This document shows, one piece after another, positions 46,214-55,840 of a stretch of DNA of 64,000 bases (the first letter of the stretch is position 1; each line of letters starts with the position of its first letter). Position numbers and translations under genes: made by a program. The notes beneath the pieces were generated by a model. It was not told the origin of the DNA. It saw nothing but the letters and a program-made list of their open reading frames with translations, and ran no database searches. This stretch comes from Methylobacterium sp. Leaf91. Its GTDB lineage: Bacteria; Pseudomonadota; Alphaproteobacteria; Rhizobiales; Beijerinckiaceae. The DNA lies in NCBI RefSeq assembly GCF_001422815.1, contig NZ_LMMP01000023.1:111208-175207 (forward strand), given 5' to 3'.

Positions 46214-47236
46214 TTGGGTGTCGTCGTTTCCTTCGATGAGGGCCGCTCCGATCCGGAGTCGAGCCTGAACGATCTTGTGGCCCTGGTCGCCAAGGGGATG
46301 GAGCGCGTGAACGCGACCATCCTGTCGCGAACCGGATCCGATGTCGCGATGATTCCGGAGGTGGCCAACCATCTCATCGCGTCCGGGGGCAAGCGCCTTC
46401 GCCCTATCCTCACCCTCGCCACCGCCGATCTCTGCGGCTACGGGGCCGGTGAGGGGGCGGTGAAGCTCGCCGCCAGTGTCGAGTTCATGCACACGGCGAC
46501 CCTGCTCCACGACGACGTGGTGGACGAGAGCGACATGCGGCGCGGCCGCGTCGCGGCGCGGATCAAGTGGGGCAACGAGGCGAGCGTGCTCGTCGGTGAT
46601 TTCCTGCTCGGCCAGGCCTTCCGCATGATGGTGGAAGTCGGCTCTCTACGGGCTCTCGATATCCTCTCGGCCGCCGCGACCGTCATCGCCGAGGGCGAGG
46701 TGATGCAGCTCACCGCCGCCAAAAACACCGAGACCTCGGAGGACGAGTATCTCGCGGTCATCCGCGCGAAGACGGCGGAATTGTTCGCCGCCGCCTGCGA
46801 GGTCGGCCCGGTGATCGCCGACCGCCCAAGGGCGGAGCAGGCGGCGTGCCGCTCCTACGGCATGAATCTCGGGATCGCCTTCCAGTTGATCGACGACGTG
46901 CTCGATTACGGCGGCACCAGTGCTTCGATGGGCAAGAATGTCGGCGACGATTTCCGCGAGGGGAAGATCACCCTGCCGATCGTCCTGGCCTTCCGACGGG
47001 GCAGCGAGGAGGAGCGGACCTTCTGGCGTCGCACACTCCAGGACGGTCAGGTCGAAGAGTCCGATCTCGACACGGCGCTCGCCATCCTGCGGAAACACCG
47101 GGCTCTCGAAGACACGATCGACCGCGCACGGCATTACGGCGCCATCGCCCGTGACGCCCTGGCGTTGTTCCCCAACGGGCCGATGAAATCGGCCCTGCTT
47201 CAGGTGGTGGATTTCTGCATCGCCCGGGCTCACTGA
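46214..47236 (+). CDS. ispB: Polyprenyl diphosphate synthase (octa-/decaprenyl)
   Basis: 340 residues from a TTG at 46214 (MGVVVSFDEG) with GGGAGG eight bases upstream, which decides the unusual start. Both aspartate-rich motifs are present: DDVVD (100-104) and DDVLD (227-231). Residues before the first motif are small (MHTATLLH), which leaves room for a long chain. The product should be the ubiquinone side chain; Methylobacterium makes Q-10, so a decaprenyl product is likely but not proven. It is convergent with ispE, another isoprenoid gene. Confidence 0.9.
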   Translation: MGVVVSFDEGRSDPESSLNDLVALVAKGMERVNATILSRTGSDVAMIPEVANHLIASGGKRLRPILTLATADLCGYGAGEGAVKLAASVEFMHTATLLHDDVVDESDMRRGRVAARIKWGNEASVLVGDFLLGQAFRMMVEVGSLRALDILSAAATVIAEGEVMQLTAAKNTETSEDEYLAVIRAKTAELFAAACEVGPVIADRPRAEQAACRSYGMNLGIAFQLIDDVLDYGGTSASMGKNVGDDFREGKITLPIVLAFRRGSEEERTFWRRTLQDGQVEESDLDTALAILRKHRALEDTIDRARHYGAIARDALALFPNGPMKSALLQVVDFCIARAH

Positions 47237-47251
47237 GCCGAGAGCGCTCCA

Positions 47252-47289
47252 CCCATCCCGGTTCGTCTCGCGAGCCGGGAAGGGATGGG
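47252..47289. terminator. Long hairpin between convergent ispB and ispE
   Basis: CCCATCCC (47252-47259) pairs with GGGATGGG (47282-47289), and the interior CGGTTCG...CGAGCCG can extend the stem. It fills most of the 56-bp gap between the two stop codons. There is no U-tract on either side. A bidirectional transcript end is inferred from position. Confidence 0.6.
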
Positions 47290-47292
47290 CCA

Positions 47293-48168
47293 TCAGCGCA
47301 GCAAGGCGGCCCGGACCCACCAGGAAGGCTGTGCTGACCGGATAGCGACTGCGGCACGAACCGCATCGGAGCGGGTCGAGAACAGGCCGAACACCGTCGC
47401 GCCCGAGCCGGACATGCGGGCGAGCCGGCATCCCGCATGATCGCGCAGGCTCGTAAGCGTGTCGGCGATGACGGGGGCGACCGTGAGCGCCGGCGCTTCC
47501 AGATCGTTGCGAGCCGGCGTCACCGCCGCCAGGATCTCGTCGAAGCCGAGACCTCGCGCGAGGATCGGGTGGATGTCGCCGGCGTGGCGCTGCCCAACCG
47601 TCAGCCCCAGCGCCTTGAAGACCGGTGCGGTGGCGACCGGCACACCCGGATTGATCAGCACAGCCGGCAACGGCGCGAAACCCAGCGCCGGTCCGACATC
47701 CTCTCCGGCACCCCTCATCATCCGACCGCGCGGATCGAGGCAGACGGGAACGTCCGCCCCGGTGGCGCGGGCGGCCTCGACGATTGCGGGGTGATCCAGA
47801 GGAAGGTCGTTGAGTCGTGCCAGCAACCGCAGGGCGGCGGCGGCATCCGACGATCCGCCACCGATCCCGGCCGCCACGGGCAGACGCTTGATGAGGTGGA
47901 AGCCGCCGATGCGAAGCCCGGGGATGGCCTTGGCCAGTCCTCGGGCAGCACGGATCACGAGGTTGTCGTCGAGGGGACCGGCCGGTCCGGCAGTGGGCCC
48001 GGACACGTCCAGGGTGAGGTCGTCGCACGGCGTCAGGCTGAGCGTATCCCCCGAACCGGTGAAGGCCACGAGGCTTTCGAGCTCGTGGTAGCCATCCCCC
48101 TCACGACGGCCGAGGACGTGAAGGGTGAGATTGATCTTCGCCGGAGCGCGGGTGACGAGGATTGGCAC
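47293..48168 (-). CDS. ispE: 4-diphosphocytidyl-2-C-methyl-D-erythritol kinase
   Basis: 291 residues from a GTG at 48166-48168 ([20 protein letters not shown]). The GHMP-kinase ATP loop [15 protein letters not shown] is at 97-111 and the late glycine motif [13 protein letters not shown] near the end. IspE phosphorylates CDP-methylerythritol in the non-mevalonate isoprenoid pathway, supplying IPP and DMAPP. An in-frame GTG 75 bases upstream lacks conservation. It is 90 bp downstream of the TPR gene on the same strand. Confidence 0.95.
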   Translation of the reverse strand: MPILVTRAPAKINLTLHVLGRREGDGYHELESLVAFTGSGDTLSLTPCDDLTLDVSGPTAGPAGPLDDNLVIRAARGLAKAIPGLRIGGFHLIKRLPVAAGIGGGSSDAAAALRLLARLNDLPLDHPAIVEAARATGADVPVCLDPRGRMMRGAGEDVGPALGFAPLPAVLINPGVPVATAPVFKALGLTVGQRHAGDIHPILARGLGFDEILAAVTPARNDLEAPALTVAPVIADTLTSLRDHAGCRLARMSGSGATVFGLFSTRSDAVRAAVAIRSAQPSWWVRAALLR

Positions 48169-48258
48169 GGCTTGCTCTGTCGGAGAGGGGCGGGTCTTTC
48201 GACCGCGGGAATGCGCGGCCGGTCTGGCCCCGCGATCCCCCACCCGTCAAGCCGGGTC

Positions 48259-50115
48259 TCAGCCGCCGGTCTTCTTGTCGGCCGCGCCGGGGGGCTCGCT
48301 CGGAGCCGGGGCGCCCTTCGGCAGATCCGGATTCACCTTCTCCGCCTCGGGAGGATTCTCGGCGGTAGCGGCGGGCTTTTCGAGTTCCGGCAGGCCATCC
48401 TTGAGCTTGGCGTTGATCTTGACGAGATCGTCCGGCTCGGGGTTCAGGTCCTTGGCGTGCTGCCACTGGAACTTGCCTTCGAGCCTCCGGCCCGAGCGCC
48501 AGTACGCATCGCCCAGATGGTCGTTGATCGTGGGGTCGCCGGGCTTGAGTTCGATGGCCTTCTCCAGCTCGCGCACGGCATCGTCGTAGCGCCCGAGGCG
48601 GAAATAAGCCCAGCCGAGGCTGTCGATGATCATGCCGTCGCGCGGGCTCGCATCGACGGCCTGCTTCAGCATGGTGAAGGCCTCATCGATATTCATGTTC
48701 TGGTCGACCCAGGAATAGGCGAGGTAGTTAAGCACCTGCGCCCGCGCCGCCGGTTGGTTCGGCGGAACCAGTTCCAGCGCCTTCTTGAGGTCCGCCTCGG
48801 CCTTGGGCCATTGCTTGGCCCGCTCGTAGGCGGTGCCGCGGAAGTAGAAGGTCGTCCAGTAATTGGACGCCGGCTGCTTGCCGATGAGCTCGATGGCACG
48901 GCTGTAGGTGGCTGCGGCTTCCTCGTATTTCTTGCGCGAGCGCTGCACGTTGCCGAGGGCGGTCACGACGTCGATGCTGTCGGGATGCTCCTTCATGGCG
49001 GCGTCGAGGAGTTGGGTCGCCTCCTCGCCCTTGCCCATCTGCTCCAGGTTGAGGCCGATCTGGATATCGGCGTTGAGCTTCAGCGGCGAAGATGCCGGCA
49101 TCTGCGCATAAGCATCGTTGGCGCGCTCGGTCTGCTTCATCCGGTCGAGCGTGTCGGCGAGGGTCAGGCGGGCGAGGGCGTGTTCGGGGGCGAGATAGAG
49201 GGCGAGGCGCAGATAGACCACGGCGGGCAACTCGTCGCCTTGGGTCGATCCGGCCGAGCCGAGCCCGTAGAGTACCTCGCCGGCGCCCTCCTGAGCGGTG
49301 TTGACGAGGCGGGTCAGGGGCTTGCCAGCCTTCAGCTTGTCGAGGGCGTCGCGCACGATCGGGTGGCGCGGCAGAAGCTGGTCGAAGGCGGTATAGGCCT
49401 GGATCGCGAGGTCCGTCCGCCCGGCCTGCGCTTCGAACCGGGCATAGGCATCGACGATGCGCAGGGTATTCTGGTCGGCGTCGTAGGCGGCCTTGAGCCG
49501 GCGCTCCGCTTCCGCCTGATCGCCGACGAGGTTGGCGATCAACCCGGCATGGAAGTCGCGGAAAGTGTTGTAGGAGCGCTCGCCCTTCAGCTTGTTCACC
49601 ACTTCGAGCGCGCGCTTTCCGTCATTGGCACCGGCATAGGCCCAAGCGGTCAGGAGGGTGCTGGTGAGATCGGCTGCAGCACCCCGTCCGCTGCGGGCGA
49701 AGTTCTGGCGGGCCTGCGCGAACTGGCCGGCCTTGATCTGGCGAACCCCAAGGCTGAGCTGCGCGAGGCCGTTCGATCCATCGCGGGCGGTGAGGCGCTC
49801 GGCCGCGCGGAATGCGTCTGGCAGTGCTCCGTCCGCGAGAAGCGACACGAAGGCGCGCTCGAGCAGTTCCGCATTGCGCGGGTCCGCTTTCACGGCCTCG
49901 CGGTAGAAGCTTGCGGCGGCGGAGGTGTCCTTGGACGCGCCGGCGATATAGGCGGACAGGAAGTTGCCCTCCAGCGACTCCGCCGGCTCGTACTCCGTCA
50001 CCGGAGCCGATTCCCGGGGCTGGGCTGCCAGGGCCGTGACCGACGTCGCCACGGAGGCGGCGAGGCACAGGGCGAGAGCCGAGAGGGTCCGGCGGGTCGC
50101 GGCGTTTCCGTTCAT
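48259..50115 (-). CDS. Large TPR-repeat protein, exported
   Basis: 618 residues from ATG at 50113-50115. A signal peptide (about 1-31, ending TALAAQ) is followed by tetratricopeptide repeats throughout, including SFYREAVKADPRNAELLERA and LLDAAMKEHPDSIDVVTALG and the clearest one, YFRLGRYDDAVRELEKAIEL. The C-terminal 50 residues are proline- and glutamate-rich. Such proteins are periplasmic or membrane-attached assembly scaffolds, common in alphaproteobacteria. The specific partner cannot be read. It lies between ETF-QO and ispE. Confidence 0.85.
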   Translation of the reverse strand: MNGNAATRRTLSALALCLAASVATSVTALAAQPRESAPVTEYEPAESLEGNFLSAYIAGASKDTSAAASFYREAVKADPRNAELLERAFVSLLADGALPDAFRAAERLTARDGSNGLAQLSLGVRQIKAGQFAQARQNFARSGRGAAADLTSTLLTAWAYAGANDGKRALEVVNKLKGERSYNTFRDFHAGLIANLVGDQAEAERRLKAAYDADQNTLRIVDAYARFEAQAGRTDLAIQAYTAFDQLLPRHPIVRDALDKLKAGKPLTRLVNTAQEGAGEVLYGLGSAGSTQGDELPAVVYLRLALYLAPEHALARLTLADTLDRMKQTERANDAYAQMPASSPLKLNADIQIGLNLEQMGKGEEATQLLDAAMKEHPDSIDVVTALGNVQRSRKKYEEAAATYSRAIELIGKQPASNYWTTFYFRGTAYERAKQWPKAEADLKKALELVPPNQPAARAQVLNYLAYSWVDQNMNIDEAFTMLKQAVDASPRDGMIIDSLGWAYFRLGRYDDAVRELEKAIELKPGDPTINDHLGDAYWRSGRRLEGKFQWQHAKDLNPEPDDLVKINAKLKDGLPELEKPAATAENPPEAEKVNPDLPKGAPAPSEPPGAADKKTGG

Positions 50116-50187
50116 GGGCACCAGTCGCGTTTGTAGCGCATCGTCCGTCAGGGACCGATGCCGATCGGGCGGGGACACTGAACTCTT

Positions 50188-50220
50188 CCCGCCATCCTCG
50201 CAAGGCGAAAGGATGGCGGG
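50188..50220 (-). terminator. Hairpin after the ETF-ubiquinone oxidoreductase gene
   Basis: CCCGCCATCC (50188-50197) pairs with GGATGGCGGG (50211-50220), extended inside by TCGC-AAG-GCGA. It starts 22 bases beyond the ETF-QO stop and precedes the TPR gene. There is no U-tract. It probably marks the ETF-QO transcript end. Confidence 0.6.
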
Positions 50221-50241
50221 CAGTTGGGGTCCGGTGCGTCC

Positions 50242-51894
50242 TCACATGTTGGGATAGTTCGGCCCGCCCGGCCCCTCCGGCGTCACCCAATTGATGTTCT
50301 GGTTGGGGTCCTTGATATCGCAGGTCTTGCAGTGGACGCAGTTCTGCGCGTTGATCTGGTAGCGCACGCCATTGCCCTCCTGCACCCATTCGTAGACGCC
50401 CGCCGGGCAGTAGCGCGCCGAGGGGCCGCCATAGACGTCGTGCTCCGAGGACTTCTGGAGCGCCGCGTCCTTGACGTTGAGATGCGGCGGCTGGTCTTCT
50501 TCGTGATTGGTGTTCGAAAGATAGACCGAGGAGAGCCGGTCGAAGGTCAATTTACCGTCGGGCTTCGGATAGACGATCGGCGTCACCTCCGAGATCGGCT
50601 TCGTGGCGAGGTGATCGGGCTTGCCGTGTTTGAGTGTGCCGAAGGGCGAGGCGTCGAGGATCGTCTGCGACCACATGTCGAGGCCGCCGAGGCCTACGCC
50701 GACGAGCGTGCCGTATTTCGACCAGAGCGGCTTGACGTTGCGCACGCGCTTGAGGTCGCGGCCAATGTCGCTGTCGCGCCAGCCCGTCTCGTAATCGGTG
50801 AGTTCGTCGCCTTGCCGGCCGGCGGTGAGGGCGGCCGCGATGGCCTCGGCCGCCTGCATGCCGGAGAGCACGGCGTTGTGCGAACCCTTGATGCGCGGGA
50901 CGTTGACGAAGCCGGCCGAGCAGCCGACGAGGCAGCCGCCGGGGAAGACGAGCTTCGGCACCGATTGCCAGCCGCCTTCCATGATCGCGCGGGCACCGTA
51001 TCCGATGCGCTTGGCGCCCTCGAACACGTCGCGGATCATCGGGTGGGTCTTGAAGCGCTGGAACTCCTCGAACGGCGACAGGGTCGGGTTCTCGTAGTTC
51101 AGATGCGTGACGAAGCCGACCGAGAGCAGGTGATCGTCAAAATGGTAGAGCCAGGAGCCGCCGCCGGTCTTGTTCGAAAGCGGCCAGCCCATGGTGTGGC
51201 GCACGAGACCCGGCTCGAACGTCTCCGGCTTGAGCTGCCAGAGTTCCTTGACGCCGAGGCCATACTTCTGGTGATCGCTGTCCCGGTTCAGCTGGAAGCG
51301 GTCGATCAGCGTCTTGGTGAGCGAGCCGCGCGCGCCCTCGCCGAAGATCGTGTACTTGCCGCGCAGCTCCATACCGCGGGTGTAGTCGTCCCGCGGTTCG
51401 CCGGACCTGCCGATGCCGAGATCCCCGGTGGCCACGCCGATGACGGTACCGGCATCGTCGTAGAGCACTTCCGAGGCCGGAAAGCCTGGATAGATCTCGA
51501 CGCCGAGTTCCTCGGCCTTGGCGCCGAGATACTTCGTCATGTTCGAGAGCGAGCCGACGAAATTACCGTGGTTCGACATGAATTTCGGGAAAGCGAAGTT
51601 CGGCAGCGCGATGCCGCTGTTCTTGGTCAGGAACAGAAACTCGTCGCGCTCGACCTCGGTCTTGAGCGGCCGGGCCTCGTCCTGACGCCAATCGGGGAGC
51701 AGTCGGTCGAGCCCGAGCGGATCGATCACGGCGCCGGACAGGATATGCGCGCCGACCTCGGACCCCTTCTCGACCACGACGACGGTGAGATCGGCGGCGA
51801 TCTGCTTGAGGCGGATCGCGGCGGCAAGGCCAGCGGGCCCCGCACCGACGATCACCACGTCGAAATCCATACCCTCGCGCTCGGGCAACGCCAT
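50242..51894 (-). CDS. Electron transfer flavoprotein-ubiquinone oxidoreductase
   Basis: 550 residues. The FAD Rossmann motif VVIVGAGPAGLAAAIRL is near residue 12 and the C-terminal 4Fe-4S ligands are Cys496, Cys519, Cys522 and Cys525 (NCVHCKTCDIKDP). The enzyme is peripheral to the inner membrane and passes electrons from reduced ETF to ubiquinone. ETF collects electrons from acyl-CoA dehydrogenases; in this organism the methylsuccinyl-CoA dehydrogenase step of the ethylmalonyl-CoA pathway is a plausible source, which is inference. The etfA and etfB genes are not in this window. Confidence 0.95.
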   Translation of the reverse strand: MALPEREGMDFDVVIVGAGPAGLAAAIRLKQIAADLTVVVVEKGSEVGAHILSGAVIDPLGLDRLLPDWRQDEARPLKTEVERDEFLFLTKNSGIALPNFAFPKFMSNHGNFVGSLSNMTKYLGAKAEELGVEIYPGFPASEVLYDDAGTVIGVATGDLGIGRSGEPRDDYTRGMELRGKYTIFGEGARGSLTKTLIDRFQLNRDSDHQKYGLGVKELWQLKPETFEPGLVRHTMGWPLSNKTGGGSWLYHFDDHLLSVGFVTHLNYENPTLSPFEEFQRFKTHPMIRDVFEGAKRIGYGARAIMEGGWQSVPKLVFPGGCLVGCSAGFVNVPRIKGSHNAVLSGMQAAEAIAAALTAGRQGDELTDYETGWRDSDIGRDLKRVRNVKPLWSKYGTLVGVGLGGLDMWSQTILDASPFGTLKHGKPDHLATKPISEVTPIVYPKPDGKLTFDRLSSVYLSNTNHEEDQPPHLNVKDAALQKSSEHDVYGGPSARYCPAGVYEWVQEGNGVRYQINAQNCVHCKTCDIKDPNQNINWVTPEGPGGPNYPNM

Positions 51895-52114
51895 CCTATA
51901 AACTCCTCCTGCCGCGCGACCCGAAACCGATCGAGACCAGCCGTCGAATGCGCGATGTTATGATTGCGAACACTCTCAACCCATTCCAAGCTGGGAACGC
52001 AAGCCTGCGGATGGTCTCAGCTTTGTTCTGGCCGTCCCGCAGCCATGCAGACGATGGTAGATCCCGCCCCGCGAAGTGTTGTCCACAGGCTCCGCAAGAG
52101 CCACATCGAGAACC

Positions 52115-53029
52115 ATGAGCCAAGGCCCCGACCACCAGCGCGACGTGATCGCCGAACTGGACTTCCATGTGGAATCCGGCGTCGATCTTTGTCTCGACGA
52201 ACGCCCGCACGATCGCTTCTCCGAAACCGACGATCCCGCGCCCTGGCGCCCGGCGACGATACAGCGCGGATCGCCATCCCCCGTATCGTCGCAGCGGGCC
52301 GAGCTGTCTCACGAGGGGCCGCAGGCCGATCCGGTGCCGCCTCGCCGCGAGTTGCCGGCGCGAGGGCAGGCGCCGTCGGCCCCGCCGGCGCGGACCTATG
52401 GACAATCCGCGGCAGCGAAACCCGGGGAGGCTGCGGGCGACGCTCGGGCGCGGGCTCGCGACGTCGCCTCCCTCGAAGAGCTTGAGGCACTGCTTGCCAC
52501 ATTCGATGGTTGCCCCCTCAAGTTCACAGCCAAGAATCTCGTCTTCGCCGACGGAAACCCGGCGTCGAAACTCATGTTCATCGGTGAGGCACCGGGAGCG
52601 GACGAGGACCGCGTCGGCAAGCCGTTCATGGGCCGCTCGGGTCAACTGCTCGACCGGATGATGGCGGCGATCGGTCTCGACCGGACAAAAGCCTACGTCA
52701 CCAACATCGTGCCATGGCGACCACCGGGAAACCGCAACCCGACACCACAAGAGGTGTCGATCTGCAAACCCTTCATCGAACGCCAGATCGAACTCGCTGA
52801 CCCGGACATCATCGTCTGCCTCGGCAGTCCGGCCACACAGGCGATCACCGGCACGAAAGACGGTATCCTGAAGGCGCGAGGACGGTTCTATCCCTATCGG
52901 GTGGGTGACCGGGAGGTGAAGGCTCTGGCGACCCTCCACCCGGCCTATCTCCTACGCCAGCCACTTCAAAAACGTCTCGCGTGGCGGGATTTCCGCCTGC
53001 TGAGGGCAACCCTCGACGGCAAAGCGTAG
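52115..53029 (+). CDS. Uracil-DNA glycosylase, family 4-like
   Basis: 304 residues from ATG at 52115. The N-terminal 110 residues are a low-complexity region with a conserved-looking opening (VIAELDFHVESGVDLCLDER). The glycosylase core has GEAPGADEDRVGKPFMGRSG (157-176) and the late HPAYLLRQP motif, both family 4. The first cysteine pair of the Fe-S cluster is incomplete: the position reads FDGCPLK (Cys133) rather than CXXC. Further cysteines are in SICKPFIERQ and IIVCLGSP. It removes uracil from DNA after cytosine deamination. Alphaproteobacterial members often share this altered motif. Confidence 0.88.
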   Translation: MSQGPDHQRDVIAELDFHVESGVDLCLDERPHDRFSETDDPAPWRPATIQRGSPSPVSSQRAELSHEGPQADPVPPRRELPARGQAPSAPPARTYGQSAAAKPGEAAGDARARARDVASLEELEALLATFDGCPLKFTAKNLVFADGNPASKLMFIGEAPGADEDRVGKPFMGRSGQLLDRMMAAIGLDRTKAYVTNIVPWRPPGNRNPTPQEVSICKPFIERQIELADPDIIVCLGSPATQAITGTKDGILKARGRFYPYRVGDREVKALATLHPAYLLRQPLQKRLAWRDFRLLRATLDGKA

Positions 53030-53159
53030 GGCGAAAGCCGGGGTGGAAGCGGAACCGTATCTTTCACCGCGGGATTAGTTCGGGCACACGGGACCGAAGA
53101 CAGTGATGCGCGTGGCGACCGGGTTCCGGTAGGGCTACGCCACGAAGGGTGACGAGATC

Positions 53160-54068
53160 ATGCGCTGGGAAGATTTCCGCTCTTCGGACAACGTCGAGGA
53201 CCGCCGTGGCGAGGGCGGTGGAGGCGGCGGAGGCTTTCCGGGTGGCGGTGCCGGCGGGCTCGGCATCGGCACCATCGTCATCCTCTGCATCATCGGCTGG
53301 GTCACAGGCATCAATCCCGCGATCCTGATCGGTGGCGCCGAGCAGATGAGCGGCGGCGGACAACCGCGCCAGGAGCGTGTCGATCCGCAGACCCAGGCCC
53401 AGCGCAAGACAAAGCCGGCGGACGAGAGCGGACGTTTCGCGGCTGCGATCCTCGGTAATACCGAGGACGTCTGGAAGGAAATTCTCCCGAACCAGACCGG
53501 CAAGCAGTACCGCCCGACCGGCATGGTGCTTTACACCGGAGGCACGCGCAGCGGCTGTGGATCGGCGCAGGCAGCGATGGGGCCGTTCTATTGTCCGCTC
53601 GATAAGAAGGTCTACCTCGACACGTCGTTCTTCAAGGAAATGGAGCAGAAGTTCGGGGTCAAAGGCGATTTCGCCTATGCTTATGTGATCGCTCACGAAG
53701 TCGGCCACCACGTGCAGGACGAACTGGGCATTCTGGGCAAGGTCCAGGGTCGCCAGCAGGCGGCATCCAGCAAGGTCGAGTCTAACCAGTTGTCGGTACG
53801 CGTGGAGTTGATGGCCGATTGCCTCGCCGGCGTCTGGGCCAAGAACTCAAACGACAAGTATAACTCTTTGGAGCCCGGTGACATCGAGGAAGCCATGCAG
53901 GCAGCTAGTGCCATCGGCGACGATAAGCTCCAGAAGCAGTCGCAGGGCTACGCCGTGCCGGATTCCTTCACGCACGGCTCGTCGGACCAGCGGATGCGGT
54001 GGTTCATGACAGGCTACAAGAGCGGCCAGACCAAGTCCTGCGATACGTTCCGCGCGGCGCGGAACTGA
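53160..54068 (+). CDS. YpfJ-like neutral zinc metallopeptidase family protein
   Basis: 302 residues. A glycine-rich opening (RGEGGGGGGGFPGGGAGGLG) leads into one membrane segment at about 32-54. The extracytoplasmic domain carries the zinc HExxH motif as HEVGHHV (His178, Glu179, His182). The domain matches the YpfJ/KPN_00809 family. Enzymatic substrate is not known. The start MRWEDFRSSDNVEDRRG is the family start. It stands alone between the UDG gene and moaB. Confidence 0.9.
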   Translation: MRWEDFRSSDNVEDRRGEGGGGGGGFPGGGAGGLGIGTIVILCIIGWVTGINPAILIGGAEQMSGGGQPRQERVDPQTQAQRKTKPADESGRFAAAILGNTEDVWKEILPNQTGKQYRPTGMVLYTGGTRSGCGSAQAAMGPFYCPLDKKVYLDTSFFKEMEQKFGVKGDFAYAYVIAHEVGHHVQDELGILGKVQGRQQAASSKVESNQLSVRVELMADCLAGVWAKNSNDKYNSLEPGDIEEAMQAASAIGDDKLQKQSQGYAVPDSFTHGSSDQRMRWFMTGYKSGQTKSCDTFRAARN

Positions 54069-54208
54069 GGCGGCAGCTGCGACAAGAGCCGGGCACGGTA
54101 TCGTGTCCGCACTGGGCAGCGGCCGAGGACGCTTATATGTCGGGATCGACCATCGGGCCCATTCACGGGTAGAACGAAGCGTTATCGCCGAGCCGAGAGC
54201 AGCCAGCC

Positions 54209-54766
54209 ATGGTCGCCGCAGACAAGACCCGTAGCTTTATCCCGCTTTCTATCGCGGTGCTGACCGTCTCCGACACACGTGTCGCCGAAGACGACCGCTC
54301 CGGCGACACGCTGTGTGAGCGGCTCGTGGCGGCAGGGCACAGTCTCGCCGGCAGGGCCATCGTGCCCGATGAGGTGGCGGCGATCCGCGCTCAGGTGGAA
54401 TCGTGGACCAGGGATTCGTCGGTCGACGTCGTGATCACCACCGGCGGCACCGGCTTTACTGGACGCGACGTGACGCCGGAAGCGATCGAGCCGCTATTCG
54501 AGAAACGGATGGACGGCTTCTCGGCGGTCTTCCATCGCATCTCCTACGACAAGATCGGGACGTCCACCCTCCAGTCGCGGGCCACGGCAGGACTCGCGAA
54601 CGCCACCTTCGTCTTCGTCCTGCCGGGTTCGCCGGGAGCCTGCCGCGACGCTTGGGACGGCATTCTCTCGGCCCAGCTCGACTATCGGCACCGGCCCTGC
54701 AACTTCGTCGAGATCATGCCACGCCTGGACGAACACCTTCGACGTGGCGCTTCGATCCCGGTCTGA
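54209..54766 (+). CDS. moaB: Molybdenum cofactor biosynthesis protein MoaB
   Basis: 185 residues. The MoCF-binding domain begins IPLSIAVLTVSDTRVAEDDR and includes the key loop DVVITTGGTGFTGRDVTPEA. MoaB (Mog-like) adenylylates or binds molybdopterin. Methylotrophs need molybdenum enzymes such as formate dehydrogenase, but no other moa or moe gene is in the window. Its stop abuts that of the convergent gene at 54767. Confidence 0.93.
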   Translation: MVAADKTRSFIPLSIAVLTVSDTRVAEDDRSGDTLCERLVAAGHSLAGRAIVPDEVAAIRAQVESWTRDSSVDVVITTGGTGFTGRDVTPEAIEPLFEKRMDGFSAVFHRISYDKIGTSTLQSRATAGLANATFVFVLPGSPGACRDAWDGILSAQLDYRHRPCNFVEIMPRLDEHLRRGASIPV

Positions 54767-55288
54767 TCACCCTCGGTTGAGCCGCACATTCACCCGTCGC
54801 GGATGCAGGCGGGTCGAGAAGACGCCGCTTGCGATCAGGCGGTCGCGGCGCACGAGGTCCCCTGCGCGGGGCGCACGGACACCGATCACGGACTCACCCT
54901 GCGCCGCAAGACGCGACGGCAGCCCGGCATGCAGCCGGCGCAATCGCCCGAGGACCATTTCAGGCCGTGCCGTGCCGATGAACCGATCGATCGTGCGGAT
55001 CCAGCCCTCGGCCGGAACGTCGCCTGCTTCGAGGCAGAGGACCCACTCCCGCCGCGCGGCCTTCGCGCCAGCCGACCAAGGGGGCGTACCACCCGAACGG
55101 ACCACGAAGGTCGCGCCGGTTGCCTCGGCGACGGCATCGATCGCTGCGTTATGGGTTGGGGCGATGATCACCGCATCGCCGACGAGCCCGGCAGCAACGC
55201 CCTCGACGAGAGCCCCCAGGGTGTCGGCGAGCTGGTCGACCGCCAAGGGGTCGGCCGGCCTCGCCACATGGATCAGAGCCGAAATCAT
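54767..55288 (-). CDS. Glycosyltransferase-like protein (GT-A-like, family 2 impression)
   Basis: 173 residues. The start MISALIHVARPADPLAVDQL and the pattern WVLCLEAGDVPAEGWIRTID resemble the GT-A nucleotide-sugar fold, with an ED-like segment LEAGD in place of DXD. The protein is short for an active family 2 enzyme, and the metal-binding motif is not canonical. It may be a degenerate or specialised transferase. Convergent with moaB, no overlap. Confidence 0.6.
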   Translation of the reverse strand: MISALIHVARPADPLAVDQLADTLGALVEGVAAGLVGDAVIIAPTHNAAIDAVAEATGATFVVRSGGTPPWSAGAKAARREWVLCLEAGDVPAEGWIRTIDRFIGTARPEMVLGRLRRLHAGLPSRLAAQGESVIGVRAPRAGDLVRRDRLIASGVFSTRLHPRRVNVRLNRG

Positions 55289-55504
55289 GCGCGCGCATAG
55301 CGTATTTTCAGCGTGGGAAAAGCCAGGTGGCCGCGAAAGCTCCGCAAGAAACCGTTCCGGGGCGTCATAAGCCGGCGATTGCTCGAAATAAGGGCAGCGC
55401 CAGCCGTCGTGTTCCTGATATGTTCGGATCGTAAAGGCAGGTGGCGAAAGCGAAGGCTGGATTCGCCGTATGGTCTTGGCTTCAGGGTGAATTGGGGGTC
55501 ACGG

Positions 55505-55840
55505 ATGCGACAGGATGGTAAGATCGATTATCTCGAATTGCCGGGCGGCGATCTCGACCGGGTGAAAGCGTTCTACGGGAGGGCTTTCGGGTGGAGCTTC
55601 GTCGATTACGGCCCTCGCTATGCCGCCTTCGAACAGGGCCTCGATGGCGGTTTCGATGCCGATGCACCGAGAGCGATGCCGTTGCCCGTGCTCTACGCCG
55701 AGGATCTCGAAGCCATGCAGGCCCGCATCGAGGCGGCAGGTGGCACGATCGTAGCGCCGATCTTCACCTTTCCCGGCGGCCGTCGCTTTCATTTCACGGA
55801 CCCGGCCGGGACGGAACTCGCAGCGTGGTCCGAGCGGTGA
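55505..55840 (+). CDS. VOC-family (glyoxalase-like) protein
   Basis: 111 residues from ATG at 55505. The two babbab halves of a vicinal-oxygen-chelate fold are visible: KIDYLELPGGDLDRVKAFYG for the first, and VLYAEDLEAMQARIEAAGGT with RRFHFTDPAGTELAAWSE for the second. Members include glyoxalases, resistance proteins and unassigned binders; the activity cannot be told. Its stop overlaps the GTG start of the radical SAM gene by four bases (GTGA), so the two are translationally coupled. Confidence 0.88.
   Translation: MRQDGKIDYLELPGGDLDRVKAFYGRAFGWSFVDYGPRYAAFEQGLDGGFDADAPRAMPLPVLYAEDLEAMQARIEAAGGTIVAPIFTFPGGRRFHFTDPAGTELAAWSER

Noticed and set aside
47437..50136. 899-codon open frame on the plus strand
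   Set aside because: Antisense to ispE and the TPR gene, both with clear domains. The frame's translation is low-complexity and Gly/Arg/Glu-rich, a typical artefact of high GC codon bias.
50224..51963. 579-codon open frame on the plus strand
   Set aside because: Antisense to ETF-ubiquinone oxidoreductase, which has all cofactor motifs.
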